A DNA stretch of 64,000 bases from Cordia subcordata (GCA_028554755.1 JAPTOF010000001.1:8414501-8478500), one strand, 5' to 3'; numbered from the stretch's first letter, positions 41,186 through 59,100 are shown. A program made the numbers and translations. Notes: a model not told the origin generated them from the letters alone.

Positions 41186-43130
41186 TAAAATTGTTTACTT
41201 CCATTATACAGTCTTCCCCGGCTAGTAGGTCTGGCGAATTATTTTCATGTTTTCTCTCTTTTTATGTCTCCGTGTTACAATCCAATAAGTTTCCGGTCAT
41301 GAATAATTTCACATTTCCTTCGAAATTTTCCTCTGTTGGAATTTTGTTTCGCAGATGTCAATAATTCATCTTAAATTACAAGCAAAAAAGTTTCTTGGTT
41401 TTCGAAGGATTTCTCAGGACAGTCCTTCTGTACATAGATACACACACACACACTGATACACACATGTTGATTGGTTTGCGATCCACGACAAATAAATTCT
41501 ACTTGTGTTCTACTTTTTCTTGTATAAAACTAAATGTGTTGAAGACGTTAGCATACTTTAACTTAAATGAGGATTCTCTAGTCATTAGTCTCTACAAGTG
41601 ATTAGGAAGTGAAATCTTAATAATCTATTTTATAAATGAATCAGTTTCAATCATTTTTAAAATTTCAATCTCCCTCTCTTTTTTTGCGTTTTTGTTTCAA
41701 ATCTTTTCTGTTTATCTTTTTTAATTTCAATCATCCAATGTGATATGAATGAATAAGATTTTGGTTCTTAGTCACTCAAATGCAATAATGGCTAGGAAAG
41801 AATCCAAATCAGAGAGTTTGCAACTTATTGCTTTTTAGGAAAGGAATACTTGCTTCTATTTCATCAAACATTCATACCTCACACAAAGGCATTCAGGTGT
41901 TAAGTAGAAATGAATAAACAGATAAATATATAACCTTTGCACTGCTATATCATCTCCATTCCTCCTTCGGAGTTGAAATTAAACCACGAGAAGTTAAATA
42001 GCTGACCGAAATTGTAAGGAATTGGTTCTATAAACATTGTATTAATTAGGCTTAACATGTTAATAAGTTAGTAGTTAGACTTGAATGATTTCGTGATATC
42101 AAATCTTGCTGTCAAGCATATGTGAACTCTATATGTCTAGATGTTTTAGATTGGATTATTTTCTCTACCTTAACGAGAATATAGCTGTGTCGGAGGTTAC
42201 ATAATTGAAGAGAAAGTTTTTAATACCTCATCTTGCATAGGTTCCTTCGTACGTAGTACGTTCTAAAACACATCCACTAGTAATATTGAATTGGATATTA
42301 ACCTCTATGCACCTAATTTGGCATTTATACTATTTATACTATATTTAATACAAAACCACAAGCACTAGAGAGCTCCCCCTAAAAAATTGAAGCACCACAG
42401 CTTGTCAATGTTCATTAGGCCTAGCCTGTATGGTCCCATTTTGTATTCCATATGTTCTTTTTACCAAAGCATCAGGTATCAGTACCTACTACACTGTACT
42501 ATTTTACACCAGCAATTTTTACATTCGCCCTTTGGGACCAATTCCAAAACTCTATGTTGTCAACTAAGCAAATATATTATTTTTGTTACTTTTGTTTGCC
42601 TTTGATTTATATAATTAATCATATTTAGTCAAATAATAACAAATTTATTACTTTAAATTATATTAATCAATTAATACAAAATGCAAGTTTTTACATAGTA
42701 TGCCTTATTATTGATGAACTAAATTAAGAACATCACTCGTACATTGCATGGGTCGAACTCTAGTGATATATAAAGCCTGACCCTAGTCTTCATTTGTAAA
42801 CTTTATATCTGAGTCAAGTTAAATTCCACTAAGATTATATTGCAGATTGTCTTGGAAGTTAGACAAGCAAATTCTACTCAATAGGGTGATTAATATCATA
42901 TATCTTCAACTCAAGTAGCATAGACAAGTATATCAGTCCAAGATAATGAAAGACTGGACTTTATTTACCATCAAACAAAGTTACATTATTTGTCATTCCC
43001 AATCACATTATAATATTGATGGAACCATGAATTCTCCATTGATAACCTATATAATCAACTGTTTTCTGAAATGCTAAACAATCACTGCTCCTGAAGTGTG
43101 TTGTAAGCTTCACAAGTTTGAACTCCTAAG

Positions 43131-48064
<4,934 letters not shown>

Positions 48065-48229
48065 TTTATATTCTACTCTTGCTCTGATATTCTTGTCTCC
48101 TCTTCGCCCCTTTCCAGACACACCACCAGCCTTTCTCTGCCAAGGACAGAAACTGGAAAAACAACACCACCACCAACGCAAAACAGGAAAAAAAAATAAT
48201 AATAACGTTAGCCCTCAAAGCAGAAGCTG

Positions 48230-48424
48230 TCAAAACAATCGTTTCTAGTATTTTCTTGTCTCTTTTTCTCTCAGAAACAACAAAAAACAAGAATAACCCT
48301 GAAAAGAAAAATGCATAAAGAGTCAAGAAAGATATCAAGACAATCGTTTCTTGTATTTTCTTGTCTCTTTTTCTCGCAAAAACAACAAAAAACAAGAACA
48401 ACCCATAAAAGAAAAATGCATAAA
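48230..48424. repeat. Imperfect 90-bp direct duplication upstream of the NADP-ME start
   Basis: 48230-48319 and 48335-48424 repeat the same block, with TTTTCTTGTCTCTTTTTCTC followed by AACAACAAAAAACAAGAA and ending GAAAAATGCATAAA. They differ at a handful of bases. The block lies between the candidate TATA box and the start codon, so the 5' leader would contain both copies. Confidence 0.85.
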
Positions 48425-48468
48425 CGCACTTGTTGCCTAGGGAAACAAAAAACTATATGCACTTACCT

Positions 48469-48475
48469 TATATAA
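48469..48475 (-). promoter_or_regulatory. Candidate TATA box of NADP-ME
   Basis: TATATAAGG on the minus strand about 405 bp upstream of the ATG. If used, it predicts a leader of roughly 370 nt covering the duplicated block at 48230-48424. The motif is common in AT-rich DNA and this is only positional evidence. Confidence 0.35.
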
Positions 48476-49584
48476 AAACTAGTATTTTTTAGTCTAGATT
48501 GTTGACAAGATCACACTTTTTTTTAGTATGTCATGCGTTGTAAATGTGTGTAAATAAAGTGAAAAGAGAGAAGAAAGTGATGATGGTAGCAGAATGCTGG
48601 GTGGGTTGAATAAGAAACATAGTGAAAGCAACGTGTGGACAAAGCTATATACATGATGTAATAGGCTGTGAATGTTTTCTCCGAATAAGCAGTGGAGAGA
48701 CAGAGAAAGCAGGAGTGGTTTACACACTTTTGTGTGTAGCAGCACACAGACAGAGAGAGAGTCGGATCGATGAATCAATGGTTGTTGGCCGTTACAAAAT
48801 GTAGCTGCCTGTTTGAAGTTTTCTTTTCTTGCATGCATTTTTCCCTCTCTCTGTTACTTCGTGTCTCTTGACACGTGTGCCTTTCTTATATGTCCTTTGA
48901 TACATGCATTTTTTTAACCCAAAAAAAAAAATTCGCGGAGTCAAGAATAACATTAAAATACCCCATATCCTTGTGGTTTATCAAAAATGAATCGGACCTA
49001 CAGTCCATGATACATCAAATTTCTCTGGCGTTAAAAATTTTGTTATCTTTAATTATAAATTTTTTGTACCCAAATTATTTTTTTTTTCTATTCAAGACTA
49101 TCCAAACTTTTTTTTTTCACTTTTACAAAAGAAACATTGTTAAAAATTTTAAATTCTCAACCTCAAAGTAAAACAATAAATACTTTAATTAACTAAACTA
49201 TAAACAATTTATTTTTGTAGCCTATTACTATAAAATAAACGAGCACAAAAGATTGTAGTTAGTCTCTAAATATATTTATTTTATGATAATAGGTTACATA
49301 ATATAAATACATTATAAGCATCAGATCGAAATACTCACATGCCAAAACAAGCCAAACCACACAAAAATTTAACCCAAAAAAAGATTAGAAATTTAAATTA
49401 CGTATAAAACCAATTAGAGGGAAAATAAAATAGAAAGAATCCAGAAACGAAGCAAACCTAATTGCTTTCAGAGACTAAAAATCCTTTGTACTTGACGGTC
49501 TCGTCCGGAGTGAAAAGTAAAGAGAAAAACGAGAACTAGCATATGTAATTAATTTATTTTATCGTAATAGATTAAAAAATAAAT

Positions 49585-49660
49585 TATTTATAACATAGTT
49601 GGGTAGACACTTTATTGTTTTAATTTGAGGTTGATAGTTCAAATTCTCTTAGCAACATTT
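49585..49660 (+). repeat. tRNA-derived SINE-like fragment with A and B boxes
   Basis: TAACATAGTTGGG (49591 on) fits the Pol III A box except at one position. AGTTCAAATTC (49636-49646) fits the B box (GGTTCGANNCC) at most positions. The 45-nt spacing equals that in a tRNA. Flanks do not form an acceptor stem, so it is not a functional tRNA gene. A tRNA-derived SINE head is the best reading. No tail or target duplication was established. Confidence 0.35.
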
Positions 49661-51620
49661 TTTCGTAAAAGAAAGAAAAATAGTTTGAATAATTTTGAAC
49701 CAAAAAAATTAATGTGGGCACAAAAAAAAAACCTAAAGTTAAATATAACAGAATTTTTAATAGCGGAGAAGTCTGCTGCATTTTGCATGGACTATAAGGG
49801 GATCATGAGAGACTTTTTAGACTACAAAGAATCTAATACACTTTTAATGGACTACAGGAAAATCTAGTACATTTCATATAATAAGAGAATATGAGTTTAT
49901 ATTCAAAAACCTTTAATTACAGTGAGTCGATATTCAATTACTCTACTATACCTAAGGCAAATGCATTACTATTTTAGGTCCTCCAACCTCTATATTACAT
50001 TTATAATGCTTCATTGATAAAATCGTTTCCATTTTATGGTGGTCCCATTAGCATGGGTCATGCATTTGTAAAAAGAATATGTTTTTATATTTAATTACAA
50101 ATGGAAAAACTTAACTAAGTTTAGAATGGAAGGATGTAGAGATAATTGTCGAATAGCAAAAAGATATACCTTGATTTTCTCAAGATTTAAAAAGTGAGCT
50201 TGGCATTACATTGCCAAAAATCTTTCTTCTTTTCTAAAATTAGAAAACGCTTGAACAGTAAATTCCTTTTGGCTTTCTAAATATTGCGAGGAATTTTCAC
50301 ATTTATTAACTAAACACATGCCTTAGGCAAGCCTAAAAGTGAGACAAAATTATCGCACTGTATGTAGACATATTACCAAGTGGCAGCAAGACTTAAATCA
50401 ATAATTATTCTGCACATAGACATACATGTCATATATATTTAATAACCACTTTATGGTAATAGGGACTATCTACCTATCTATTTATTTCTTGAATGAAAAA
50501 GCAGATACTTTGTACACAAATAAAAGTACACTAATATTCCTATCAAAAATTTCAAGTCACAGAACAAATGCAATCCAAATAATTAATAGCATACTGCATG
50601 TACATACATAACTTATCTACAGTTATATACGACAAATACAAATCACTTTTTATTCTAAAAACTACTAAAAAAAGTTAGACGGATCATAAAAAGATCACTA
50701 GAGTTCGATCCGAATCATACCTCATGATTGCTTAGCAAAAGTAGGTTGGTAAAAATTGAGTAGGAAGATGGTTGAGCTTTGATCGACACTTGAACTAAAT
50801 CGAGAACCTTTCTTGTACTTGAATATATATGCCAATGTCAAATAACTCTGCGCCTTTTATACTGCAGGCTTGCAAGCATAACTCTTAATTAAAATTAAAA
50901 GGGAGGTTTCTTTATGCTAAACGAGTACATTACTTAAAGTATATATCCTCCTTTTCACTTTATTCTTTTCCAATTTTGTTCATTCAATTGAGATGCTGCG
51001 GTAGTTTAACACAAGAATAAGCATAAAGAGAGCGAGAAATAATAATTTTATAGAAAAGATTCCTAAATTATAAGATTTTCTTTTTACTAATTTAACATTC
51101 ATGCTTTGTCATGGCATCACACGATGCCTTCACCAGCCTTCAAGCAAGGATCGATATAATTAACAATGGAAGACTCTTAAAAGGAGAAGAAGAACATGGA
51201 AGACTTAAAATTCATGCTTTCTCATGTATTATTTTCGTCTTAAATAACTTAAAGATACAAATATAATAGCTATAGATCATAAACTAATAATTAATCATGC
51301 TTAAAATGTGCCAATAATTAATAAATTTGGCTAAGCATTTCCAACGCCAAAGTAATTAAGACCCTACAAGCATTCTCCTTAAGAAAGGATGTAACATTCA
51401 TGCATTCGCAACATGGGCAAATTAGAGAAACATCAGATACTACTCATTTTTTATCCCTCATTTATCATCTCATACATGTATATATTTAGTTAACATGTTA
51501 AAAAAACAGAAAAAAATAAAATAACGTATTAAGGAAGTATCCCAGCTATGCACACGCAAAGTTGTGATTTGTGTGACATTGTTTTCTTTTCTATATTTTT
51601 TCTTTTTTCTTTTTTTCTTT

Positions 51621-51637
51621 GGGGGGGGGGGGCCGGG
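51621..51637. repeat. Poly-G run after T/C tract
   Basis: About 12 G, then CC and 5 more G, directly after TTTTTTTCTTT. Intergenic. Confidence 0.9.
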
Positions 51638-51969
51638 GGCGCAAAATGTAACATTATTTTCTCACTAACTTTATTGCAATAATAATGCAGCGTGCTAGCT
51701 ATGTTTTCAATTGTCCTGTGGAATTAATAAGCGCGTCTGAACTCATAATTATTTGGTGGCTAAATGAATAGTCCGTTGATTTTTTGCTAAAGAATAAAGA
51801 TTTTAATGAATAGCTGAATCCATTAAGAGGGTGCTTAGTTTTACTTATTTGGTACCTATAAGTACTTATAAACACCTAAAATAAGTACAATCAAATAGCC
51901 TCTAAATTCGTGTATTATTGTGAATGTTGCGTTTTGAGTGCGACAGACCTGGGCCACATAAGGAAATAA

Positions 51970-52192
51970 GGCTCGTTTGCATTGGTTTTCTAAAAATATA
52001 TTTTTTTTCCTTTAATTCTAGAAGAATAAATTTTTTTTTGAGAAATTAAAATTTTGGCTTATGAAAAGATCAACTTTTTTTCGGAGTTTTATTTTTTTAA
52101 ATTAAGTCAAATACTTATTCTAAAAAATATGTAACTTTTTAGAAAAAATACTTTTTTATAAAAAAAATTAAAAACTAATCCAAATAAGCCCC
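51970..52192. mobile_element. MITE of the GGGC..GTTTGGATTGG family
   Basis: The left end GGCTCGTTTGCATTGG pairs with the inverted right end GGGGCTTATTTGGATTAG. The A/T-rich body has AAGTCAAATACTTATT as in sibling copies. About 223 bp, non-coding. Confidence 0.6.
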
Positions 52193-52557
52193 GAATAAAG
52201 TTTTAAACCTTTAAAAGTCTTTAAATGTGAAAGTTGTTACTAGCTGGGGTTTGTTAAGGGAAAATATGCATTTGACTGTTATCAATTAATTGCAATTTAT
52301 CCTTAGTGGGTGGCTTAGTTAGCTAATTAAGAGGCCGGTATATCACGACTTGACATTAATTGAAATCTAACTCCATGGGATTGGATAAAGGTGAATATCG
52401 TTCGGTTACTAACCAATAATTGAAACTGAATAGAACTGGAAGAACTTAAATTTAATTAGTTAGTTTAAAGAAATACATTGGTAAGTAGTAGAATAAGGAA
52501 AATTTGATAGGGTTAAACAAAAGAGAAAGAAAAGATAGAAAAAATAAAACATTAATT

Positions 52558-52647
52558 GAGAAAGAGAAAAGGGAAATAAAAAAGAGAGAAAAGGAAATTA
52601 AAGAAAAAAGGAGAGAAAAAACAAACAGAAAAAGGAGGGAGAAAGAA
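52558..52647. repeat. Purine-rich tract
   Basis: About 90 nt on the plus strand that is almost entirely A and G (GAGAAAGAGAAAAGGGAAAT and similar), with few pyrimidine interruptions. No coding signal. Confidence 0.8.
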
Positions 52648-55204
52648 TTGTCTAGTTGGCAAGTCAATTAGGAGGTGATAATAGAGTGGTGAAAATAAAG
52701 TAATATTTAGCATTCTCTAAAAAAGTAATGGAGTAACGCATTATAGAAAAGATTTCTAATGGGTTAATGTGAAACCGATGATGAGCAAAGATGGTGAACT
52801 ACAAATTCTGAGTGTGTGTTGTAGAGTTTAATCTACAATTAAGGTCTCAGAGTTACCGGGCTTAGACCCCTTTGGTTATGGTGGGAGTGTGGCACCAAAG
52901 TTTTAGAGAGGAAGGTAGGATAGATGATTGTTTGCAACCCCAACCCGCCGCCCTCCGCCCCCCAAACCCAAAAAAAAAAAGAAGAAGGTCAGCTAGCTTA
53001 CTTTTGGGGCACGATTTACTTAATCGTGGGAAGATTCATATTGCTTGATCATAGGGCTCTGATTACCTCATGTTTAAGGCCTGATTATATAATTATGCCT
53101 GACTTTCCCCTATAGAAGTTCTTACCCATTATACCGATTCGGCCTAGTCAGCAAGGCCCATCGCATGGTCCATCGTGGGTCACTGTGGCCCAAGAGCACT
53201 TGAGCCCATTTTGGGCTCGACATGTGTATATATGGTGCTGCAAAGTTTGAACTTTTTTTTTTCTTTTTTTGATTATATGAGGGGTTCCTCTGTAAAGTTT
53301 GAGCCATTTGAGGTGAACACAATGTAAATATTGAATCTTTTCATCTTAGATGGGCTAAACGATTAGAAATTTTCTGGGAATTTCATTCTTTTTTCTGCGA
53401 TTTTGGTGGAAATTAGAATTGAATTCTTCTGGAATTAGATTCAGTGGAAATATATTGGTAAAGACAAAGATATCTTCAGGGATAAATATGGTGATGACAG
53501 TGATAGAATTTGCATTGAGTATCATGTTCATATACATAAAACAAAGTTGAATGGCATGTGATTTGATAAGGTCAAGATGGCTTGTACTCTCTCTATATAT
53601 ATATATTTTAAAAAGAATTTTATACTCTAATTCTTTTAGTTATTTAATTTTTTAAAAGTACTTTTAGGTTTTGTTATGCTTTTTTGGTGTAAAGTAAAAA
53701 ATGGTCAAACATATCGAAACTATAAAAAGTTTTGCGGTAGTTGGACAGTTGATAATTATGAAAGAGAAAAAAAGAATGACAAAGCTATTCAATAAGCGTA
53801 AGAGAAATGATTTGTGGCCCAAAAAAATTAGCCGAAAATGAACAAAAGGACTGATCTGTAATTTACTATATCTTTTGATATATTTATCCTTATTGAATAT
53901 GTGGCCAATAATTATTTCCCTTTCTGAATATCTGGTGCTAAATTTCGAGCAGCTGGTTTATGATTCCACTTGTGTGCCGCTATAGTTATTAAAGATTATC
54001 CAAAATTTGAAGAACCATGTTGACTAGAATCATTATTCGTAAGCATATGGTTTTTCCCCCGCTTAAATCATAGCATATCAGGACTATGTCCCAGAAAAAA
54101 CACCAGCATGTTTTCTAATATCCAACTTTTCTCTTTCCAAGAACGTTAGACATGGAAAACAGAGGGAACCAGAAGTTCTCAAATAATTATAATCTGGATT
54201 GTGCCCGTAAAGCAAAAATTATTAGAGATTTGAAATATATAATTTGGTATGTCTCTTACCTATAGTATGAATGGTTTATGGATTAATTCTTGTTAAATGC
54301 ATGTTGTAATCGACTTTTGACCTCTTTTAAAATGAAAAAAAGAAAAATACAGTACTTTAGATGGCAACTGATTGATCAAATTAATATGGTATTTTGGGTA
54401 GCTTTTGAAGGAACCATGGACTCAGTCGATGTAGAAAAAGAAGATGCCACGGAGATCCGGAAAAGGTGGAGAAAGATAATAGGATTTTTTTTATTAAGTC
54501 GCAATTTTTTTATTAAATCGCAACCCGAACTACCGATGCTATGTAATTAAGGAAACTATTTGCCCATGAATATTTTACGTGTATTGCATAGAGAGAATAG
54601 GAATATATATATATACATGAGCTAATTTTTAATCTCATACAAAGTGGTAACAACTCTCAAGTACATCTTGGCTTACTTATCTATCTAACAGTAACAAGAA
54701 ATTTCATTGGAAAAACAAAAAGAAATGAAAGATAAAAAAATGAAAAAAGTTTTGAAGTTAGATTTTGTTGCTCCTTGAATTCTTTTGCCACGCAGGTAAA
54801 CCTTGTTCCGTGATTTTATTATATATATATAACATATTATTTCGTTTGGAATAAGTAACTCAAAAAAGAAATGATATGAAATTCCAAACTCGCCTTAAGA
54901 ACTATGGCAACTTATTTTTGGTGTGACAATTAAACCATAAAAAAATTTTTTCAAAGAAAATATAAATAATTTATTTTTTGAGAGTGTGTGCATTTTTAGT
55001 GTATGTTTACCTTTAATGTATTTTTTTAAATTGGAGATCTCCATTCCCCAATGAGTTTTGTCCAATTTTCCCATTATTCAAATTATATTCCCCATTGGGG
55101 AATTGTGCAAAAATTGGTGAAAATTTTTTTCTCCAAAATTATTTTAGAAAAACAATAATACTTTATTTTAGAATGAATAATCTCCAATGACCCCTAATTT
55201 ATAG

Positions 55205-55405
55205 GTAATAATTTTCAGAAATTAAATACCATGAAATAACTCTATATTGATGGCAAAATTCTCTATGTTATACGCTGTTCGATCTAAGAACGCATCATCC
55301 AGACCATGAATATAACCAGAAGTAAATCCATCCAAAGGATCAAGCACATAATCCCATATAATTTGGATGGCAATATTGAGATTGTTGCCCTCCACACTTT
55401 AGTTC
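55205..55405 (-). pseudogene. LFS-like (START/Bet v 1-like) pseudogene, 3' part, separated by copia insertion
   Basis: Downstream half of the gene whose 5' part is at 59919-60269. Reading from 55400 on the minus strand gives TKVWRATISI, the continuation of a block seen on the other side of the element. After a frameshift come YVLDPLDGFTSGYIHGLDD and a few more residues before a stop near 55210. The latter fits the family's C-terminal W.F..DP..G.....L...D pattern, with substitutions. Lachrymatory-factor-synthase-like proteins are small single-domain ligand-binding or cyclase-type proteins. The function of this member is unknown and it cannot be expressed intact. Confidence 0.6.
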
Positions 55406-55563
55406 TGATAAGGTATAGTTGATTACGTATTTACATTATTTGTTGTGATATATTTTTTAGACTCTTGTATAGCTAAAATACTTGTACTTAACATATGTGA
55501 CAATTGTACCATAAAAGATTGTAAATTCTCATGGAAAATATACATAACATATTTTCTCTAACT
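55406..55563 (+). repeat. 5' LTR of the copia element
   Basis: 158 bp, begins TGATAAGGTATAG and ends TTTTCTCTAACT. The exact right edge is ambiguous by one base, because T may belong to the LTR or to the flank. Confidence 0.85.
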
Positions 55564-55573
55564 TGGTATTAGC
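55564..55573 (+). other. Primer-binding site of the copia element
   Basis: TGGTATTAGC directly after the 5' LTR; the plant consensus complementary to initiator tRNA-Met is TGGTATCAGAGC. Confidence 0.75.
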
Positions 55574-55864
55574 TTTTTCTTGACTCACGTCACCAAAATC
55601 GATCCTATCCTTTTGCTGCAATTTTCTTATTTCTTTATCGTCTTCTATCCTTTTCTGTAATTTTTCCTTCACTGCTTCTCTCTTGCCATCCCAAAAGTCT
55701 TACTCTCCCACCCTATAACATCAAGTCTTTTGTCACTATCTTGACAATACAAATTTTCTCACCTGGAAATCACAAAGTTCAAAACTTTCTTCATTTTAAT
55801 GACTTAAAAAAAGTTTGTTGATGGCTCATTCCCGAAACCAGAAAACGAGGCACCGACCTTCTTC

Positions 55865-56554
55865 ATGAAAATTGCAAATTGGGAACGCTTTAACAGCTTT
55901 GTGCTCTCATGTCTTACGGCAACATTGTCTGAATCTTCTGCCCACCAAGCACTCGGTTATACTAATGCTAAAGATCTCTGGGATGCTCTTGAAGAATCGT
56001 TTCTTCAGCAATCTCTTGCTCGTAAGTCACCGCTCCGTTCTCAGTTGCGCACCCTTAAGAAGAACTCTCTCAGCGTTACTGAGTATTCTGGACAATTTCA
56101 TTTTTTGGCCTCTTCTCTTGCTGCGATTGGTGACCCTGTTTTCGATAATGAGATGTTGCTTATAACTTTGGATGGTCTTCCATTATCATATCACCCATTC
56201 ATCACTTCTATTGAAAATTTGAAGAAGCCTCCATTTTTTGTAAAATTGAAAACGAAAGTGCTTGCCTATGAAGAACGACTCCTACAGGATGTTGGTGATG
56301 AATATCAGTCTCCCACTAAAAGTGCTACAACCTTTTTTGCTCCAAGTATGCTCTCTCATGCGCCACATCAACAGTCAGCTTCAACAACCTCCAATATGTC
56401 GTCTACCTCTGATTTGACACAACAGTCCCGATCAGGTGGCTCTATGGTTCATGTCTCCTCCCCTGTTCAGCCCAGCCCCCGCTCTAACACCAATTCTTGT
56501 GGTCAAGGATCACGCTACAAAGGCAAATGTCAAATGTCAAGTTTATGTTGGTAA
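55865..56554 (+). pseudogene. copia gag (UBN2-type) remnant
   Basis: About 229 residues of continuous frame. Typical gag pieces are seen: ARDLW-like AKDLWDALEESF, LRTLKKNSLSVTEYSGQF and LLITLDGLPLSYHPF. The tail is Ser/Gln-rich, then RYKGKCQ where a CCHC zinc knuckle should begin, but the frame ends. The N-terminal portion before the ATG is continuous with weaker similarity, so the start is uncertain. Confidence 0.8.
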
Positions 56555-57216
56555 TGGTAATTCCCTCCCTATTGCTCATTCTGTTAGATCTTTGATTTCT
56601 AGTCCCACTCGTTCTTTTTGCTTAATAATATTTTGCATGTCCCAAACCTTACACATAATCCACTTTCTGTTTATCGATTCACCAATGACTCACTTGAATT
56701 CTTTCCCTCTAAATGTCTTGTCAAGGACCTGTGTACCGGGACCCCTCTCATACATTGAATCCGATCTCTACATTTTTCCCGAGTCTGTCTCTGCTCCAGT
56801 TCATGCTTTTGCGGCTTCAAAAATTTCTGATTCGCTGTGGCAAAATCGATTGGGACACCCTTCTAAGGCTGTTCTTGACTCACTTCGCAAATTGCAAAAT
56901 TTAGATTTTTCAGACTTCTTATCATCTTCAAATAAACTATGTACTGCTTGTCCGTTAGGGAAAAGTCATAGATTGCCTTTTAATCCCTCCAATCATGTAT
57001 CTCAGTTTCCTTTAAAGTTAGTGCACGGTGATATATGGGACCCTGCACCAGTTAATTCTTTTTCTGATTATCGCTACTTTATATTATTCATTGATAATTA
57101 TACTCGATTTACTTGGCTATATCCTATTAAAAATAAAAGTGATGCTATTTCCTATTTTCAATTCTTTAAGTCTCTAGTTGAAAATCTTTTGAACTACAAA
57201 ATTATGACCTTTTAAT
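56555..57216 (+). pseudogene. copia protease tail, GAG-pre-integrase and integrase remnant
   Basis: GNGNSLPIAH is a protease C-terminal motif. LWQNRLGHPSKAVLDSL is the pre-integrase block. CTACPLGKSHRLPF is the zinc-finger end, and VHGDIWDPAPV with YFILFIDNYTRFTWLYP is the integrase core. The frame stops at 57213-57215. Integrase similarity continues in other frames to about 57480 (CCATACAAG region after it), with stops. Confidence 0.8.
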
Positions 57217-58216
57217 GTGATGGAGCCAACGAACTCACGAAAGGCAATTTTGCAAAATTCATTCATGATAATGGCATCCAATTTCACATTTCTTGTCCTT
57301 ATACTCCTGAACAAAATGGCATCAGTGAGCGAAAAATTAGACATTACAGAAATGGGAACTTTCAGTCGGGTATGCCTGAACAATTTTGGGTAGAGGCTTT
57401 TCTTACTGTTGTTTATCTCATAAATCATTTGCCTACTCCCACTTTGCAAAATCAAACACCTTATCACCTGTTATATCACAAATCTCCAAATTATTCCTTC
57501 TTACGGGCATGCGGGTGTCAATGCTTTCCTTATCTTGGACCATACAAGTAAGATAAGTTAAGTCCAAAATCTACACCTTGCATTTTTCTAGGTTATAGTG
57601 ATAGTCATAAAGGATATAGGTTCTACTCTCTAGATTAGCAACGGGTTTATATCTCTAGTCACGTTGTTTTTGATGAAACTACCTTTCCATTTCTCTTCAT
57701 TTCTGCCCCTTCGTCAAATTTTTGGTTTAGTTATAATTCATTGTCTCCATCTCGTGCACCGCTATCCTCTTCGTTATCAATTTTTCCAAAATCTCTTTCT
57801 TCCCAGCAACCTCTCCCACACAATTCTATTTCCATGCCATCTCCTGTGGCCTCATTGCAATCACATCACAGCCTTCTCTAGAGTTCCACGTGCCAGCCTT
57901 CCTTTCTCATAATGTCCTAATCCCTCAAACACAGTCCCATTCTCATCCTAGATTAGATGTGAGAAGTCTAAATCCTACTAACAATTCTCATTCTGTGTAA
58001 GAACAAACTCATGTGCTAAATACACCTACTTCTCCTCAAGTTCGTGCCACTCATTCCTCTGCGACAACGTACCCACTAGAATTAGATGCCCCCTCCAATT
58101 CCATCACTTCAAATGCAACTCTTGAGCACTCACATTATTCATCTACTATATCCATGCACCCCATGACCGCCCGTACCCGTGATAATACAAGAAAACCAAA
58201 ATAGTGGACTGATTAT

Positions 58217-59100
58217 GTGGCCTTGCGAAGTGGGCTGTTAGATGCTAGTGTGTCTTGTTTCTCTGTTGAACCTATTTGTTTCACCGAACCAAACAAATAC
58301 GTTGAGTGGCGTGATGCAATGGTTTCTGAATACAACGCCTTAATTGCAAATGGGAGTTGGGTTTTAGTTCCGAAACCTAACTCTGCAAATGTGGTTGGTT
58401 GCAAATGGGTGTTCCGAATCAAAAAGAAGTCTGATGGCACTATCGAGCGCTACAAAGCTAGGTTGATTGCTAAGGGATATAATTAGGAAGAAGGTATAGA
58501 TTATTCGGAGATGTTCAGTCCTGTGGTCAAACCAACAACAATCCGAGTCGTTCTATCTCTTGTCAATTTCAAAAGGGTGGTCTATTAGACAGCTTGACGT
58601 TAATAATGCCTTTGTGCATGGGCTGCTTGACGAAGAAGTGTAAATGCACAACCATCGGGTTTTCAAGATTTGGCATATCCAAACCATGTCTGTAGATTAC
58701 AAAAAGCTCTGTATAGACTCTAGCAAGGTCTAAGGGCTTGGTTCTCGAGATTGAGTGGTTGTCTGAATTCTTTAGGATTTAAGGCTACTGCATTTGATAC
58801 ATCTCTGTTCATCTTTGTTTGGGACACAGTTGTTATTCTTATCCTTGTTTATGTTGATGATATCATTATCACTGGGAGCAGCTCTGATGCTATTCCTTCT
58901 ATTAGCTCACATCTGAATCGCCAATTTGCTCTGAAAGATCTTGGCACACTATCTTGTTTTCTTGGTATTCATGTCTCCCACTTGGACTCTGGTTTGGTAT
59001 TGCCTCAGGAAAAATATGTCTCAGGGTTGTTAGATCATGCAAAGATGGAAGGTGCTAAAATTGTTTCTTCTCCTATTTCTCTGAACACCCAGCTATCTTA
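58217..59100 (+). pseudogene. copia reverse transcriptase remnant
   Basis: WRDAMVSEYNALIANGSWVL, CKWVFRIKKKSDGTIERYKA and the YVDD active-site box (58850-58861) are present. In-frame stops at 58484-58486 and near 58640, plus frameshifts, break the enzyme. Confidence 0.85.

Larger units (their letters stand above)
38037..43130. other. Intergenic region between cereblon and NADP-malic enzyme 3' ends
   Basis: The two genes converge here. The region holds the presumed cereblon 3' UTR, a solo LTR (38217-39472), a MITE cluster (39735-41185), and about 1.9 kb of AT-rich DNA (41186-43130) in which I see no gene. A short CA/TG microsatellite lies at about 41440-41465. Confidence 0.6.
48476..55200. 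other. Intergenic region upstream of NADP-ME
   Basis: About 6.7 kb without a recognisable gene. It contains a SINE-like tRNA-derived piece (49585-49660), a G-run (51621-51632), a MITE (51970-52192), a purine-rich tract (52558-52647), short AT microsatellites (for example near 54605) and many short spurious frames. Confidence 0.6.

Noticed and set aside
48494..48838. 114-residue frame upstream of NADP-ME
   Set aside because: Overlaps another frame on the same strand, lies in the promoter region and is composed of simple Ser/Leu/His codons; no family similarity.
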